DNA of 41,001 nt, from NCBI GenBank assembly GCA_903861145.1, contig CAIOTH010000010.1, positions 1 to 41,001 of the forward strand, read 5' to 3'. The DNA comes from an uncultured Bacteroidota bacterium. GTDB taxonomy: Bacteria > Bacteroidota > Bacteroidia > Chitinophagales > LD1. The notes beneath the pieces were generated by a model, which saw only the letters and a program-made list of their open reading frames with translations, was not told the DNA's origin and did not search any database. This document shows, one piece after another, positions 8,462-17,430 of the stretch. Each line of letters starts with the position of its first letter. Within the stretch, counting starts at the first letter, position 1. Both the position numbers and the translations under genes were made by a program.

Positions 8462-9808
8462 ATGGGATCTACGACTATAAGAAATGTACTTACCGTAAGT
8501 ATAGTGATGCTAATGATTTGTACGGCTTCAGCTCAAAATAAGGAGGTTGATAAGGGTAAGGCAATACTTGCTAAAGCTATGGATCAAAAGGACCGCAGCA
8601 AGCAACAGGAAATGATTAATGAGGCAAGGGCGGATTTTCAGAAAGGCGGTTTAAAGCCACAGGAAGTTGGAGTTATTTTAGGCGATACATATTTAGATAA
8701 AGGTGATTTGGTGAATGCAGCCAATTCGTACAGCACTTCAAGCAAAGAGGATAAAAAGGCCGGGTTTAAAAAAGTGGCTGATGCTTATGTTGAAACAGCT
8801 TTTGGTGGCGATGCAAAAGCAGAAACCAAGGCTATAAACAAAGCCATGGATTATTATAAAAAAGCGGATGCTTTGAAAGAGGGTGCCCGAAATATTGGCG
8901 ACAAATACTATGCTAAAGGCGAAGAAGGATACGGAAAAGCACTTGACTATTACGTTATAGGCGGTGCCGATGTTAAGCTGGAAGAAATTGCCAAGGAATA
9001 TTTTGGTAAGGGCGACGCTAATGAGGACAAAGCTGCCGAAGTTTATTTGAGGATGAAAACACCGGAAGGCTACCAAAAGGCCGGCGATATTTATTATAAT
9101 AGGAAAGAATACGGCAAAGCGAATGATGCTTACCAGGCTGGTAGCTTAGCAGAGGGAATGAAGAAATATGCCGATTACCTGTATTCTCAAAGCAGAAATG
9201 ATGAGGCTGATAACATTTATGTGAAAATTGCTGCCATTTACGCCACTAAAAAAGACGACGGGGCTTTAGAAAAACTTGCCAACGAAAGCCAGGCAAAAGG
9301 CAGTTATGGGCTGGCCGCGCGCATATACGACAAGGCAGGGAATACTAATATGAGTGAGAAAAGCAGCGGCTACGCTTCCTTAATTGAACTTAACCTGGAT
9401 AGTGCCAGAATATTTTTTACAGATGTTAGTGACCAGGCCATGATTAAGGCTATGGATGATAACGCCAAAGGATTAAGCGCATTAAAGGATTTAGCTGATA
9501 ACCTGGATGCATTAAAAAGAGCTGCGCCTTCGGGAAACCCTATTATCGACAGTATTACCGGGGCAACATCATTATCTGCTAAGGATCAAAAGGACGAAGA
9601 GGAATATTATAAATCGATACTTGGCCAGGTAATTACCAATGTAAATGGCATTGCATCTAATTTCGGAAAGCTAACTAACCCTGAACTTAAAAAATACCTT
9701 CGGTTCAGGTTTATCCGTTATACAGCGGTAAGAAATATTTTGGAAACTCAAACCATGACGGTCAAAAAACAAAAGGCTGACATCAAAGTAAAGGATGTGA
9801 TACTTTAA
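8462..9808 (+). CDS. exported helical-repeat (TPR-like) protein, function unknown
   Basis: A 448-residue protein with a signal peptide (residues ~1-24, cleavage after TASA, before QNKEV), so it acts in the periplasm or outside. The mature part is Lys/Ala/Asp/Tyr-rich and built of degenerate ~30-residue two-helix units. Recurring patterns include GDTYLDKGD, GDKYYAKGE and GDIYYNRKEYGKANDAY, typical of tetratricopeptide/Sel1-like solenoids. The last ~100 residues (from about FRFIRYTAVRN backwards) lack the repeat. I know no named family for it. It is monocistronic, with a promoter candidate before it and a perfect terminator after it, suggesting its own regulation and fairly strong expression. 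Confidence 0.75.
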   Translation: MGSTTIRNVLTVSIVMLMICTASAQNKEVDKGKAILAKAMDQKDRSKQQEMINEARADFQKGGLKPQEVGVILGDTYLDKGDLVNAANSYSTSSKEDKKAGFKKVADAYVETAFGGDAKAETKAINKAMDYYKKADALKEGARNIGDKYYAKGEEGYGKALDYYVIGGADVKLEEIAKEYFGKGDANEDKAAEVYLRMKTPEGYQKAGDIYYNRKEYGKANDAYQAGSLAEGMKKYADYLYSQSRNDEADNIYVKIAAIYATKKDDGALEKLANESQAKGSYGLAARIYDKAGNTNMSEKSSGYASLIELNLDSARIFFTDVSDQAMIKAMDDNAKGLSALKDLADNLDALKRAAPSGNPIIDSITGATSLSAKDQKDEEEYYKSILGQVITNVNGIASNFGKLTNPELKKYLRFRFIRYTAVRNILETQTMTVKKQKADIKVKDVIL

Positions 9809-9823
9809 GCTGCTAAAGGCTAA

Positions 9824-9859
9824 AAAGAAAGGCGCGAATTTTTATTCGCGCCTTTCTTT
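9824..9859 (+). terminator. rho-independent terminator (16-bp perfect stem)
   Basis: A perfect 16-bp inverted repeat (arms 9824-9839 and 9844-9859, loop TTTT). The core is GGCGCGAAT/ATTCGCGCC, flanked by A-rich and T-rich arms that make it work on either strand. It lies 15 bases after the stop of the repeat-protein gene. Confidence 0.9.
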
Positions 9860-9924
9860 GTTATAATGATTGCAACTGTGTTAAACACCTTTCCAATTGA
9901 AATGTTATATGTATTTTTAGAGGG

Positions 9925-11595
9925 GTGAAAGGTACAAGCTTAATATTACTTTGGGCATTCGGCGTCTGCTATTGCAGTTATGGTCAGGGAAATGCATGGA
10001 TATGGATGAACGGAAGTGCCGCTGTAAATGCATCACCGGTATATGGCGCCAAGGGGGTTGCCGGAATTAATAACACACCCGGTGGCCTGTATGAGGCAAT
10101 CAACTGGATAGATACCGCAGGTGTTTTTTGGATTTTTGGTGGTGTGCCTATTGTAGGTGCAAGTGGTTCAAGCGATTTATGGAAATACGAACCTTTAACT
10201 AACATGTGGACTTGGGTGAAGGGCCCGGGGGTGTATGAGCAGGCCGGTGTTTATGGCGTAAAAGGTGTGCCCGCACCCTCCAACAACCCGGGGGGAAGAG
10301 GCTGGGGAAGTATAGCCTGGACAGACAAAAACAATGATTTATGGCTATTTGGTGGAGATGGTTTTGATATAAATGGAAACCCGGATATTTTGAATGATTT
10401 GTGGCGATATAATATCGCTTCAAATCAATGGACGTGGATGGGAGGTAGCGAGCAAAGATATGCCATCGGAAATTATGGGAGTCTTCGGCAATTCTCAGAT
10501 ACGGGGTTGCCTTCGCCGAGGATGGAGACCAATTCGGGGTGGGTGGATGACAACAATAACTTGTGGTTCTTTGGCGGAAATGGGTCAGTGCCAGTTGGCG
10601 GCGGAAATTTTGAGCAACTAGATTTTAATGATATGTGGTGTTATAATGTCGCCAACAATCAGTGGGCCTGGATGAGCGGATCTATGAATGGCACAAATAA
10701 TGGAAGTTACGGTTCAAAAGGAGTGGAGAGCCCATCTAATTTGCCTTCTCCTAGGTTTACATACACTCAATGGAAAGATGAGGCCGGATATTTTTATATA
10801 TGGGGGGGCTCTTGCAACAATGGTAACCTTAGTGACATTTGGCGCTATAATACTAATTCAAATAATTGGACCTGGATTGCTGGTGATGCATCACCCAACT
10901 CTTACGGAAATTATAGCCGACACTGCGAAGAGAATGGTGAAGTAGAACCCTTTTCACGCTTTGAAAACCGGACAGCGCCTTCATTAACCGGAGCGCATAT
11001 ATTTCCTGCTTTTGGTGGGCAAATTGCAACTCCGGATGGTGGTGGCGTTATTAATGACCTGTGGTATTTTAATACTCAAACCAACGAATGGACCTGGATA
11101 AGCGGTGATAGCACACGCAACTCAGGCGGTAATTTTGGTGCCTTGGGAGTTTCTGCTGCATCCAATATGCCTCCGGCCCGTTCAGGAAACTGCACGTGGG
11201 TTGATAGGGATAATGTAGTATGGATATTTGGTGGCCAGTATCCAACTAATGTCAATAATGCGCTTAATGATTTATGGAAATTTGTGCCGGCTAAATCATG
11301 TAAGACATGTGTTTATTGCGATTCATCACTCGCAATAAATAACCTTCATGATATAGAAAGCGACAATTTTCAACTGTTTCCAAATCCCAACAATGGGGCT
11401 TTCACACTAACTTTTCCGGATGCAGAAAACCGATCAATTGAAATAACTGATGCTCTTGGCAAGATAATTACATGCTATCAAAATAATAGCAGCGTAAAGG
11501 AGGTAGCGCTTTCCGGATTATCAAGCGGAGTATATTTTGCCCGCACAAAGCACCTGGGCAGACTTGAAATTTTAAAGTTTGTGGTTTTGAAGTAA
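9925..11595 (+). CDS. Kelch-type protein with C-terminal T9SS sorting domain
   Basis: A 556-residue predicted T9SS cargo. It has an N-terminal signal peptide (hydrophobic residues ~5-20, cleavage after CSYG). It then has about seven Kelch-like blades of ~60 residues marked by the recurring pattern NDLWxYNxxxNxWTWxxG alternating with WxFGG, which should form a beta-propeller. A Cys-containing linker (KSCKTCVYC) follows. Residues ~482-556 are a type A sorting domain starting LFPNPNNGAF and ending GVYFARTKH...KFVVLK. The start is GTG at 9925; no ATG lies upstream before the in-frame stop at 9898, and a later start would lose the signal peptide. Ligand unknown. It should be exported by the T9SS encoded downstream and fixed to or released from the surface. 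Confidence 0.88.
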   Translation: MKGTSLILLWAFGVCYCSYGQGNAWIWMNGSAAVNASPVYGAKGVAGINNTPGGLYEAINWIDTAGVFWIFGGVPIVGASGSSDLWKYEPLTNMWTWVKGPGVYEQAGVYGVKGVPAPSNNPGGRGWGSIAWTDKNNDLWLFGGDGFDINGNPDILNDLWRYNIASNQWTWMGGSEQRYAIGNYGSLRQFSDTGLPSPRMETNSGWVDDNNNLWFFGGNGSVPVGGGNFEQLDFNDMWCYNVANNQWAWMSGSMNGTNNGSYGSKGVESPSNLPSPRFTYTQWKDEAGYFYIWGGSCNNGNLSDIWRYNTNSNNWTWIAGDASPNSYGNYSRHCEENGEVEPFSRFENRTAPSLTGAHIFPAFGGQIATPDGGGVINDLWYFNTQTNEWTWISGDSTRNSGGNFGALGVSAASNMPPARSGNCTWVDRDNVVWIFGGQYPTNVNNALNDLWKFVPAKSCKTCVYCDSSLAINNLHDIESDNFQLFPNPNNGAFTLTFPDAENRSIEITDALGKIITCYQNNSSVKEVALSGLSSGVYFARTKHLGRLEILKFVVLK

Positions 11596-11617
11596 CTTAG
11601 AATAACGGCTAAGAAGA

Positions 11618-12757
11618 TTACCCTAATGCCTGTTTCAAATCATCAATCAAGTCTTCCACATCTTCAATGCCAACGCTTAGGCGCAGCAGGTTATCTACAA
11701 CACCCACCCTTTCTCTTTCTTCTTTTGGTATAGAGGCATGAGTCATAGTTGATGGATGATTTATCAGCGACTCTACTCCTCCTAACGACTCTGCAAGTGA
11801 GAATACTTTGAATGATGAAGCCAGTTTGAAAGTATCATCTAGAGATGCATTCTTTAATACAATCGATATCATTCCGCCAAAATCTTTCATTTGTTTTTTA
11901 GCTATAGCATGATTTGGATGGTCTTCAAAGCCCGGCCAGTATATTTTTTCAATGCGGGGATGTGTTTTTAGAAATTCAGCAATTTTTCTGCCATTAAAAC
12001 AGTGGCGCTCCATACGTATGTGCAGTGTTTTTATACCACGCAAAACCAAAAAGCAATCCATGGGCCCGGGGTTGGCGCCGCATGAGTTTAATATGAAGTA
12101 TAACCTTTCTTGTAATTTATCGTCGTTCATTACCAGTGCCCCCATAACCACATCGCTATGGCCACCCAGGTACTTGGTAACCGAGTGCATTACAATATCA
12201 GCACCGAGGGCTAGCGGGTTTTGCAAATAAGGTGAGGCGAAGGTATTGTCCACAGCCAGCAACAAATTATGCTTTTTGGCAATTTTAGCGCAGGCTTCAA
12301 TATCTACTATTTGCATGGTAGGATTAGTAGGCGTTTCAATCCAAATCAGCTTTGTTTTTTCATTTACGTGCTTTTCAATATTGGCGGCATCACTCATATT
12401 AATGAAGTGAAACTTAATGCCGTAGTTGGCAAATATTTTGGTAAACATGCGGTAAGAGCCGCCATATAAGTCATCGCCGGTTATCACCTCATCGCCCGGC
12501 AACAGAAGTTTTATAACAGCATCTGTGGCACCCATGCCACTGCTAAAGCAAATGGCATGTTTACCATCTTCCAAAGCGGCGATATTATGTTCAAGCGCGA
12601 CGCGCGTGGGGTTTTTACCGCGAGCATATCCGTAGCCTTTGTTCTTTCCCGGACTTTCCTGTACATAAGTAGAGGTTTGGTAAATAGGAGTCATGATAGC
12701 CCCGGTGGTTGGGTCAGGCTCTAAGCCTGCATGTATTGCTTTGGTTCCGAATTTCAT
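11618..12757 (-). CDS. metB: cystathionine gamma-synthase / gamma-lyase family PLP enzyme
   Basis: A cytoplasmic Cys/Met-metabolism PLP enzyme of 379 residues, the usual length. Visible hallmarks are YGYARGKNPTR (substrate/PLP phosphate region from the partner subunit), FSSGMGAT, ETPTNPTMQIVDI, VDNTFASPYLQNP and SVTKYLGGHSDVV, with the PLP lysine at about residue 195. The end has SLGGVESLINHPSTMTHA. The family contains synthases (O-succinyl- or O-acetylhomoserine plus cysteine) and lyases that cannot be told apart with confidence by eye. The gene symbol is therefore provisional and mccB is the alternative. It is the last gene of a minus-strand group, 44 bases after the NTF2-like gene. Confidence 0.9.
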   Translation of the reverse strand: MKFGTKAIHAGLEPDPTTGAIMTPIYQTSTYVQESPGKNKGYGYARGKNPTRVALEHNIAALEDGKHAICFSSGMGATDAVIKLLLPGDEVITGDDLYGGSYRMFTKIFANYGIKFHFINMSDAANIEKHVNEKTKLIWIETPTNPTMQIVDIEACAKIAKKHNLLLAVDNTFASPYLQNPLALGADIVMHSVTKYLGGHSDVVMGALVMNDDKLQERLYFILNSCGANPGPMDCFLVLRGIKTLHIRMERHCFNGRKIAEFLKTHPRIEKIYWPGFEDHPNHAIAKKQMKDFGGMISIVLKNASLDDTFKLASSFKVFSLAESLGGVESLINHPSTMTHASIPKEERERVGVVDNLLRLSVGIEDVEDLIDDLKQALG

Positions 12758-12801
12758 ATCGTGTCTTAAATTTTATAAGGTAAAACTAAATAAAGCGTTT
12801 A

Positions 12802-13179
12802 CTATTTCTGTGCCGCTGCTTTTAGCCAGTCAGTTCTGTCAAAATATACTTCGTTGCGGCTTATTTTACCGTTGCTCAATTCTACAATGTCCAAGCCTAA
12901 CACCTTTACCAAGGCCGCGCCAACCGGAATGTTCGCTTCCCACTTTAAAGTAAAGCCTTTAGCCGTTTCTATTATTTCCACGGCCTTCCATTTCCAATCA
13001 GGGTTATACTTCAATAGCTTTTTAAAATACGGAAGTAATTCACCATGCCCACACAGTCCTTGCTTATTCGCGGGGTCGGAATAAAAGGAATCATCGCTAT
13101 AAAAAGATAACAATAGTTCGGGCATGTTTCCTGTCCACGCATTCAACCATTGCTCACAAAACTCAGTGTAACCAATCAT
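12802..13179 (-). CDS. NTF2/SnoaL-like protein
   Basis: A ~125-residue cone-fold protein of the nuclear transport factor 2/SnoaL type. It has an N-terminal helix (FCEQWLNAWTGNMPELLLSFYSDDSFYSDP), then a curved sheet with WKAVEIIETAKGFTLKWEA and an ending with a Trp-rich VYFDRTDWL. Members act as small isomerases or ligand-binding proteins; function here is unknown. I chose the ATG at 13179 (MIGYTEF), 10 bases after the DUF1015 stop. An upstream ATG at 13215 would add 12 atypical residues and overlap that gene by 26 bases. Confidence 0.75.
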   Translation of the reverse strand: MIGYTEFCEQWLNAWTGNMPELLLSFYSDDSFYSDPANKQGLCGHGELLPYFKKLLKYNPDWKWKAVEIIETAKGFTLKWEANIPVGAALVKVLGLDIVELSNGKISRNEVYFDRTDWLKAAAQK

Positions 13180-13189
13180 AAAGAATGTT

Positions 13190-14428
13190 TTAAAATAAAT
13201 GCGAAAACAATCCATCCCTCAACTTAGGTTCAAACCAAGTTGATTTTGGCGGCATTATGTTTCCGCTATTTGCTATATCCATTAATTGCTGCAACGATAC
13301 AGGGTAAAGCGCAAAGGCAACCTTCATCTCTCCACTATCAACCCGCCTTTCCAATTCTTGCAACCCTCTTATCCCTCCAACAAAATCAATGCGTTTGTCG
13401 GTACGCGGGTCTTCAATTCCCAAAACAGGGGTTAGCAGGTTGTTCTGCAGTATCGAAATATCGAGAATGCCAATGGGGTCATTTTTGAAACTTCCTTCTT
13501 TAGGTATAAGCTCAAACCATTCGCCGTTTAAATACATACTCATTTGATGCAAGCGCGATGGCTTCTTGTTCATAGCCTTCGAAACTGAAAACTGCTCACT
13601 CACTTTTTTAAGAAAATCTTCCGTCGTATGTCCATTTAAGTCTTTCACTACTCGGTTATAATCCATAATAGCGAGTTGGTTATCGGGGAAAAGCACCGAT
13701 AGAAAGAAATTGTATTCTTCCTGTCCGGTATGCCCCGGGTTTTGCTCGCGCAATTTTTGCCCAACCTTAGCAGCCGAGGCTGTACGGTGATGTCCATCGG
13801 CTATATAGGTAAAGGGGATGCTCTTTTCAAAAACTGATATAATGTCGTCGATTTTATCAGTTGCATTAATCACCCAGACGCTATGTTGTATATTATCACT
13901 AGCGGTAAAGTCGTAAACCGGTTTTGAGTTTATAACCACATCATTGAGAATAGAATCAATCCTGTTGTTTTTGGGATAAGTCAGAAAAATTGGCCCTACA
14001 TGCGCATGCAAGGTTTGCATATGCTCAATACGGTCTTGCTCTTTTTCCGGTCGCGTCAGTTCATGCTTTTTGATTACATCGTTAAAGTAGTCGTCAATGG
14101 AGGATGAGGTTACTAAACCAATCTGCCTGCGGCCGTTCATTACCTGTGCATATATATATAGACAAGGTTGCTCATCCTGCAAAAGCACACCATCGGTTAT
14201 CATTTTATAGAAATTCTCTTTGGCCTTATCGTAAACCATTTGAGAATGCTCATCTATGTTTAAAGGGAAATCAATTTCGGCGCGGCTAACGTGAAGAAAG
14301 GAGAGGGGGTTGCCGGTGGCCATTTCTCTGGCCTCTTCAGTATTCATTACGTCATAAGGCAATGACGCCACCTGTTCTGCTAAACCTATTTTGGGACGAA
14401 CGCCTTTAAATGATTTTATAATTGCCAT
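13190..14428 (-). CDS. DUF1015 family protein
   Basis: A 412-residue DUF1015 protein, full length for the family. It starts with the typical KSFKGVRPKIGLAEQVASLPYDVMNTEEAR. It contains SFLHVSRAEID, the family's YIADGHHRTASA motif with adjacent His residues, and a C-terminal FALYPVSLQQLMDIANSGNIMPPKSTWFEPKL pattern given here in short. The His-His motif suggests a metal- or phosphate-binding role, but no activity is established. In many bacteria the family sits near serine-biosynthesis genes; none is visible here. It lies 23 bases after hemW and likely shares its transcript. Confidence 0.93.
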   Translation of the reverse strand: MAIIKSFKGVRPKIGLAEQVASLPYDVMNTEEAREMATGNPLSFLHVSRAEIDFPLNIDEHSQMVYDKAKENFYKMITDGVLLQDEQPCLYIYAQVMNGRRQIGLVTSSSIDDYFNDVIKKHELTRPEKEQDRIEHMQTLHAHVGPIFLTYPKNNRIDSILNDVVINSKPVYDFTASDNIQHSVWVINATDKIDDIISVFEKSIPFTYIADGHHRTASAAKVGQKLREQNPGHTGQEEYNFFLSVLFPDNQLAIMDYNRVVKDLNGHTTEDFLKKVSEQFSVSKAMNKKPSRLHQMSMYLNGEWFELIPKEGSFKNDPIGILDISILQNNLLTPVLGIEDPRTDKRIDFVGGIRGLQELERRVDSGEMKVAFALYPVSLQQLMDIANSGNIMPPKSTWFEPKLRDGLFSHLF

Positions 14429-14451
14429 ACTAATGTTTTAATGCGGCGAAT

Positions 14452-15588
14452 TTATAAGAATTGTTCTTCCGTTACGAATAATGAAGCCGCAATGGCATCG
14501 GCAAACAGTCTTCCCTTATTGGTAAGTGTTAAAGTGTTAGCGGTAATGGTATAGTGTGCCGGGTCAATAACGGATAAATCTTCCTTTATCCAAACCATCA
14601 CATCAGCTTCAAACTCTGCAAGGTTCAACCCCCACATTGTTCGTAGGGCGGTCATAATACGTTCATTTATCTGCTGGGCTTTGGTCAATATTTCCTCCTC
14701 TGCGGGGATTATGTCTTTCTCAATCGATTGTATATAACTCATGTTATTGGCCACATTCCACTTTCTTGCTACTTTATTATAAGAATGTGCCGAAGGGCCT
14801 AGTCCCAAATACTTTTTACCGCTCCAGTAATTGGAGTTATGAATGGCGTACTTACCCGGCTTAGCGAAATTTGAAATCTCGTATTGTTCGTACCCTGCCT
14901 TTTTCATCTCCTCCATCAAAATATTGAATTGCATTGCGGCTTGCTCTTCATTTACCGGTTTGCTTTCTCCTTGGCGTATTTTTCTTTCAAGATTGGTTTT
15001 CGGTTCAACGGTTAATGCGTATGATGAAATGTGTGGAATGCCCAAAGCAAAAGCAGTGTTGAGATTTTGAAGCCAGTGTTGGTCATTCATGGTTGGCGTT
15101 CCATAAATCAGGTCGATTGTTATGTTTTTAAAGCCCGCATCCTGCACTCTCTTTATAGATGATATGGCTTCTTCCGAATTGTGGGCGCGGTTCATATATT
15201 TCAGGTCCTCATCAAAAAACGATTGGACCCCGATAGAGAATCGGTTTAACCCCAAGCTCTGCAGCCCTTGAAATTCCTTTACTTTTTCGGCGCTCAGATC
15301 ATCTGGATTAGCTTCAAGGGTAAATTCTTTTAAATCACTTAAGTCATAATGGTCTTCCAATCGACGAACTATTGAAATTAATTCTGACCCGGATAGGAGA
15401 GAAGGAGTGCCCCCGCCAAAATATATAGTCTCAATTCGCTCCCCTTCCAGGTACCCTTTGCTCAATTCAATTTCGTGGAGTAGTGCGGAAATAAACTTGT
15501 CCTTATTTCCCGGTGAGGTGGTAAAATAGAAATTGCAATAATGGCAAGCCTGCCTGCAAAATGGTATATGAATATAGACGCCTGCCAT
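14452..15588 (-). CDS. hemW: radical SAM heme chaperone HemW
   Basis: A HemN-like radical SAM protein, now considered a heme chaperone rather than a coproporphyrinogen oxidase. With the start at 15588 it begins MAGVYIHIPFCRQACHYCNF, the canonical family opening, with CxxxCxxC cysteines at residues 11, 15 and 18 for the 4Fe-4S cluster. Further marks are YFGGGTPSLL, TLEANPDDL, RFSIGVQSF, IDLIYGTPTM and the HemN C-terminal domain (LGLGPSAHSY, RIMTALRTMWGLN). An in-frame TTG at 15660 would add 24 residues that the family lacks. It starts 72 bases from the divergent Omp85 gene and leads a minus-strand group. Confidence 0.93.
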   Translation of the reverse strand: MAGVYIHIPFCRQACHYCNFYFTTSPGNKDKFISALLHEIELSKGYLEGERIETIYFGGGTPSLLSGSELISIVRRLEDHYDLSDLKEFTLEANPDDLSAEKVKEFQGLQSLGLNRFSIGVQSFFDEDLKYMNRAHNSEEAISSIKRVQDAGFKNITIDLIYGTPTMNDQHWLQNLNTAFALGIPHISSYALTVEPKTNLERKIRQGESKPVNEEQAAMQFNILMEEMKKAGYEQYEISNFAKPGKYAIHNSNYWSGKKYLGLGPSAHSYNKVARKWNVANNMSYIQSIEKDIIPAEEEILTKAQQINERIMTALRTMWGLNLAEFEADVMVWIKEDLSVIDPAHYTITANTLTLTNKGRLFADAIAASLFVTEEQFL

Positions 15589-15660
15589 GTTTAACGTTAA
15601 ATGCTTAGGTGCGAAAGTATAATTTGAGTCGGTCTTTCCCGTTATCTTTACTTCATTCAA

Positions 15661-17430
15661 ATGCGGATAGCTCTAATTATCTTTTTAATGCTTCTTCTGA
15701 AAGTATCTTTCGGCCAGGGCAAATATTCGTTCCAGGTTATCTCATCCGACCTGCCCAAAGAGTTTTTTACGAAAGGGTTCTCTTATAAAGAGAAGCTGAA
15801 GGATTCTGTGCAAGGCGTACAGGAGAAAAGAGACTTAATTGCCAAGCTGCGCACCGCGGGTTATGCAGCCTCATCAGTCGATAGTCTTAAAGCCGATTCG
15901 ACCAAAATGATACTATATATATATGTAGGCCAGAAGGTAGACAATATCATTTTGAGAAATGGAAACGTTGACGACAAGCTGTTGAACGATGCCGGCGTAA
16001 AATATTTTGTAACGAGCGGCAGGGCCATTAAAATAACTGACGCGGAAAATGTAAAGGACAAAATATTGCAGCAATGCGAAAACACCGGTTATCCATTTGC
16101 AACCGTAAAGCTGGATAGCTTTGGTCAAAGTGGTAAAGCCTTTACAGCAAAAATATATTTAGAAAAACACGACCTTATCAGGTACGACACCATTCATATT
16201 TTGGGTAAAACGCACACTAAAAAGCCCTTTTTGAAAAGCTACCTGGGATTAAAACCCGGCAAACCGTATAACGAGGCAACGATTAAGCGCATTAACCAGC
16301 GACTTGCAGAGCTTCAGTTTTTACAAGTTATACAGCCACGTACGGTTGAGTTTTTAAACGGCAACGCAAAAGTAAATGTGTTTGTAAAAGATAAAAAGGC
16401 CAGCCAGTTTGATGCTTTGTTAGGATTGTTGCCCGGCTCATCGGGCCAAAAACTATTAATTACCGGCGATGCCAAGCTTCACTTGTTAAGCCCGTTTGGT
16501 TATGGCGAGGATTTGTATCTGCAGTGGCAAAAATTGCAACCCAAAACTCAAACCCTTGATGTGAAGGTCACTTATCCCTACTTGCTTGGTTTGCCTTTGG
16601 GCATTAGCGCCAAGTTTAATCTTTACAAGGCAGATACCTCGTATGTTGATGTTAATGGCGATTATGGTTTGCAATATCAGTTAATGGGCAGTGACTATTT
16701 GCGGGCATCGTTAAAACAGAAAATTACAATTGTAACCAATGTGGATACCTCTTACATCATTCAAAACAGAACTTTGCCGCCCAATATGGATTTGATAAGC
16801 AATGATTTTGCCTTAGAATACTTTACACAACGGTTAGACTATCGAATCAATCCAACTTCGGGATATACGCTAACTATTAACGGATCGGCAGGTGTAAGAA
16901 ATATAAAACAGAACAGTGGCATTACGCAGCTATACGATGAGGTAAGCGGAAAGTATTTTAGTTACCTGTACGACTCGATTAAATTGAAAACTCTCGAGTT
17001 TCATTTGGGCCTGACAGTAGAAAAATACTGGAAGCTTGCTGCGAGACATACCATCAAAACAAATTTCGAGGGCAAATACTTTTATGCCCCCACCATATTT
17101 CAAAACGAGAAATATCGTTTAGGTGGCGTTAACTCACTTCGTGGTTTCGACGATCAATCTATCTTTACGCCATTTTACGCCATGGGCAATATCGAATATC
17201 GTTTCCTGCTTTCTAAAAATTCATTTTTCGGTGCGTTCTTTAATGGTGCGTTGGTTCAAAATTCATTAACGCATAAGGGATTTGATTACCCTTATGGATT
17301 TGGAGTTACCGCCGCAATTGAAACTAAAGCAGGAGTGTTCGGCATTACCTATGCAATGGGTACTCAAATGGGAAATAAAATCACTTTTAACTCAGCCAAG
17401 ATTCATTTTGGCTACGTAAATTACTTTTAG
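15661..17430 (+). CDS. Omp85/BamA-family outer membrane protein
   Basis: A 589-residue protein with a signal peptide (~1-18, cleavage after SFGQ). It has an N-terminal region of POTRA-like modules (about 20-250, with TLHIL-like strands and GLKPGKPYNEATIKRINQRL) and a C-terminal 16-strand-type barrel. The barrel holds the Omp85 signature YRLGGVNSLRGFDD at about residue 492, equivalent to the conserved RGF lid-lock loop. It ends with an aromatic residue (YVNYF), as expected for outer-membrane insertion. It is shorter than BamA or TamA (usually 700 or more residues), so it is an accessory Omp85 whose role is unknown. The stop is followed directly by the DUF4271 gene with no gap, so the two are coupled. 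Confidence 0.88.
   Translation: MRIALIIFLMLLLKVSFGQGKYSFQVISSDLPKEFFTKGFSYKEKLKDSVQGVQEKRDLIAKLRTAGYAASSVDSLKADSTKMILYIYVGQKVDNIILRNGNVDDKLLNDAGVKYFVTSGRAIKITDAENVKDKILQQCENTGYPFATVKLDSFGQSGKAFTAKIYLEKHDLIRYDTIHILGKTHTKKPFLKSYLGLKPGKPYNEATIKRINQRLAELQFLQVIQPRTVEFLNGNAKVNVFVKDKKASQFDALLGLLPGSSGQKLLITGDAKLHLLSPFGYGEDLYLQWQKLQPKTQTLDVKVTYPYLLGLPLGISAKFNLYKADTSYVDVNGDYGLQYQLMGSDYLRASLKQKITIVTNVDTSYIIQNRTLPPNMDLISNDFALEYFTQRLDYRINPTSGYTLTINGSAGVRNIKQNSGITQLYDEVSGKYFSYLYDSIKLKTLEFHLGLTVEKYWKLAARHTIKTNFEGKYFYAPTIFQNEKYRLGGVNSLRGFDDQSIFTPFYAMGNIEYRFLLSKNSFFGAFFNGALVQNSLTHKGFDYPYGFGVTAAIETKAGVFGITYAMGTQMGNKITFNSAKIHFGYVNYF

Noticed and set aside
13180-13215. Upstream ATG for the NTF2-like gene
   Set aside because: It would overlap the DUF1015 gene by 26 bases and add residues unlike the fold; the ATG at 13179 fits better.
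15589-15660. TTG start extending hemW by 24 residues
   Set aside because: The family begins at MAGVYIHIPFC; the extension has no similarity to the family pattern and would leave no room for divergent promoters.
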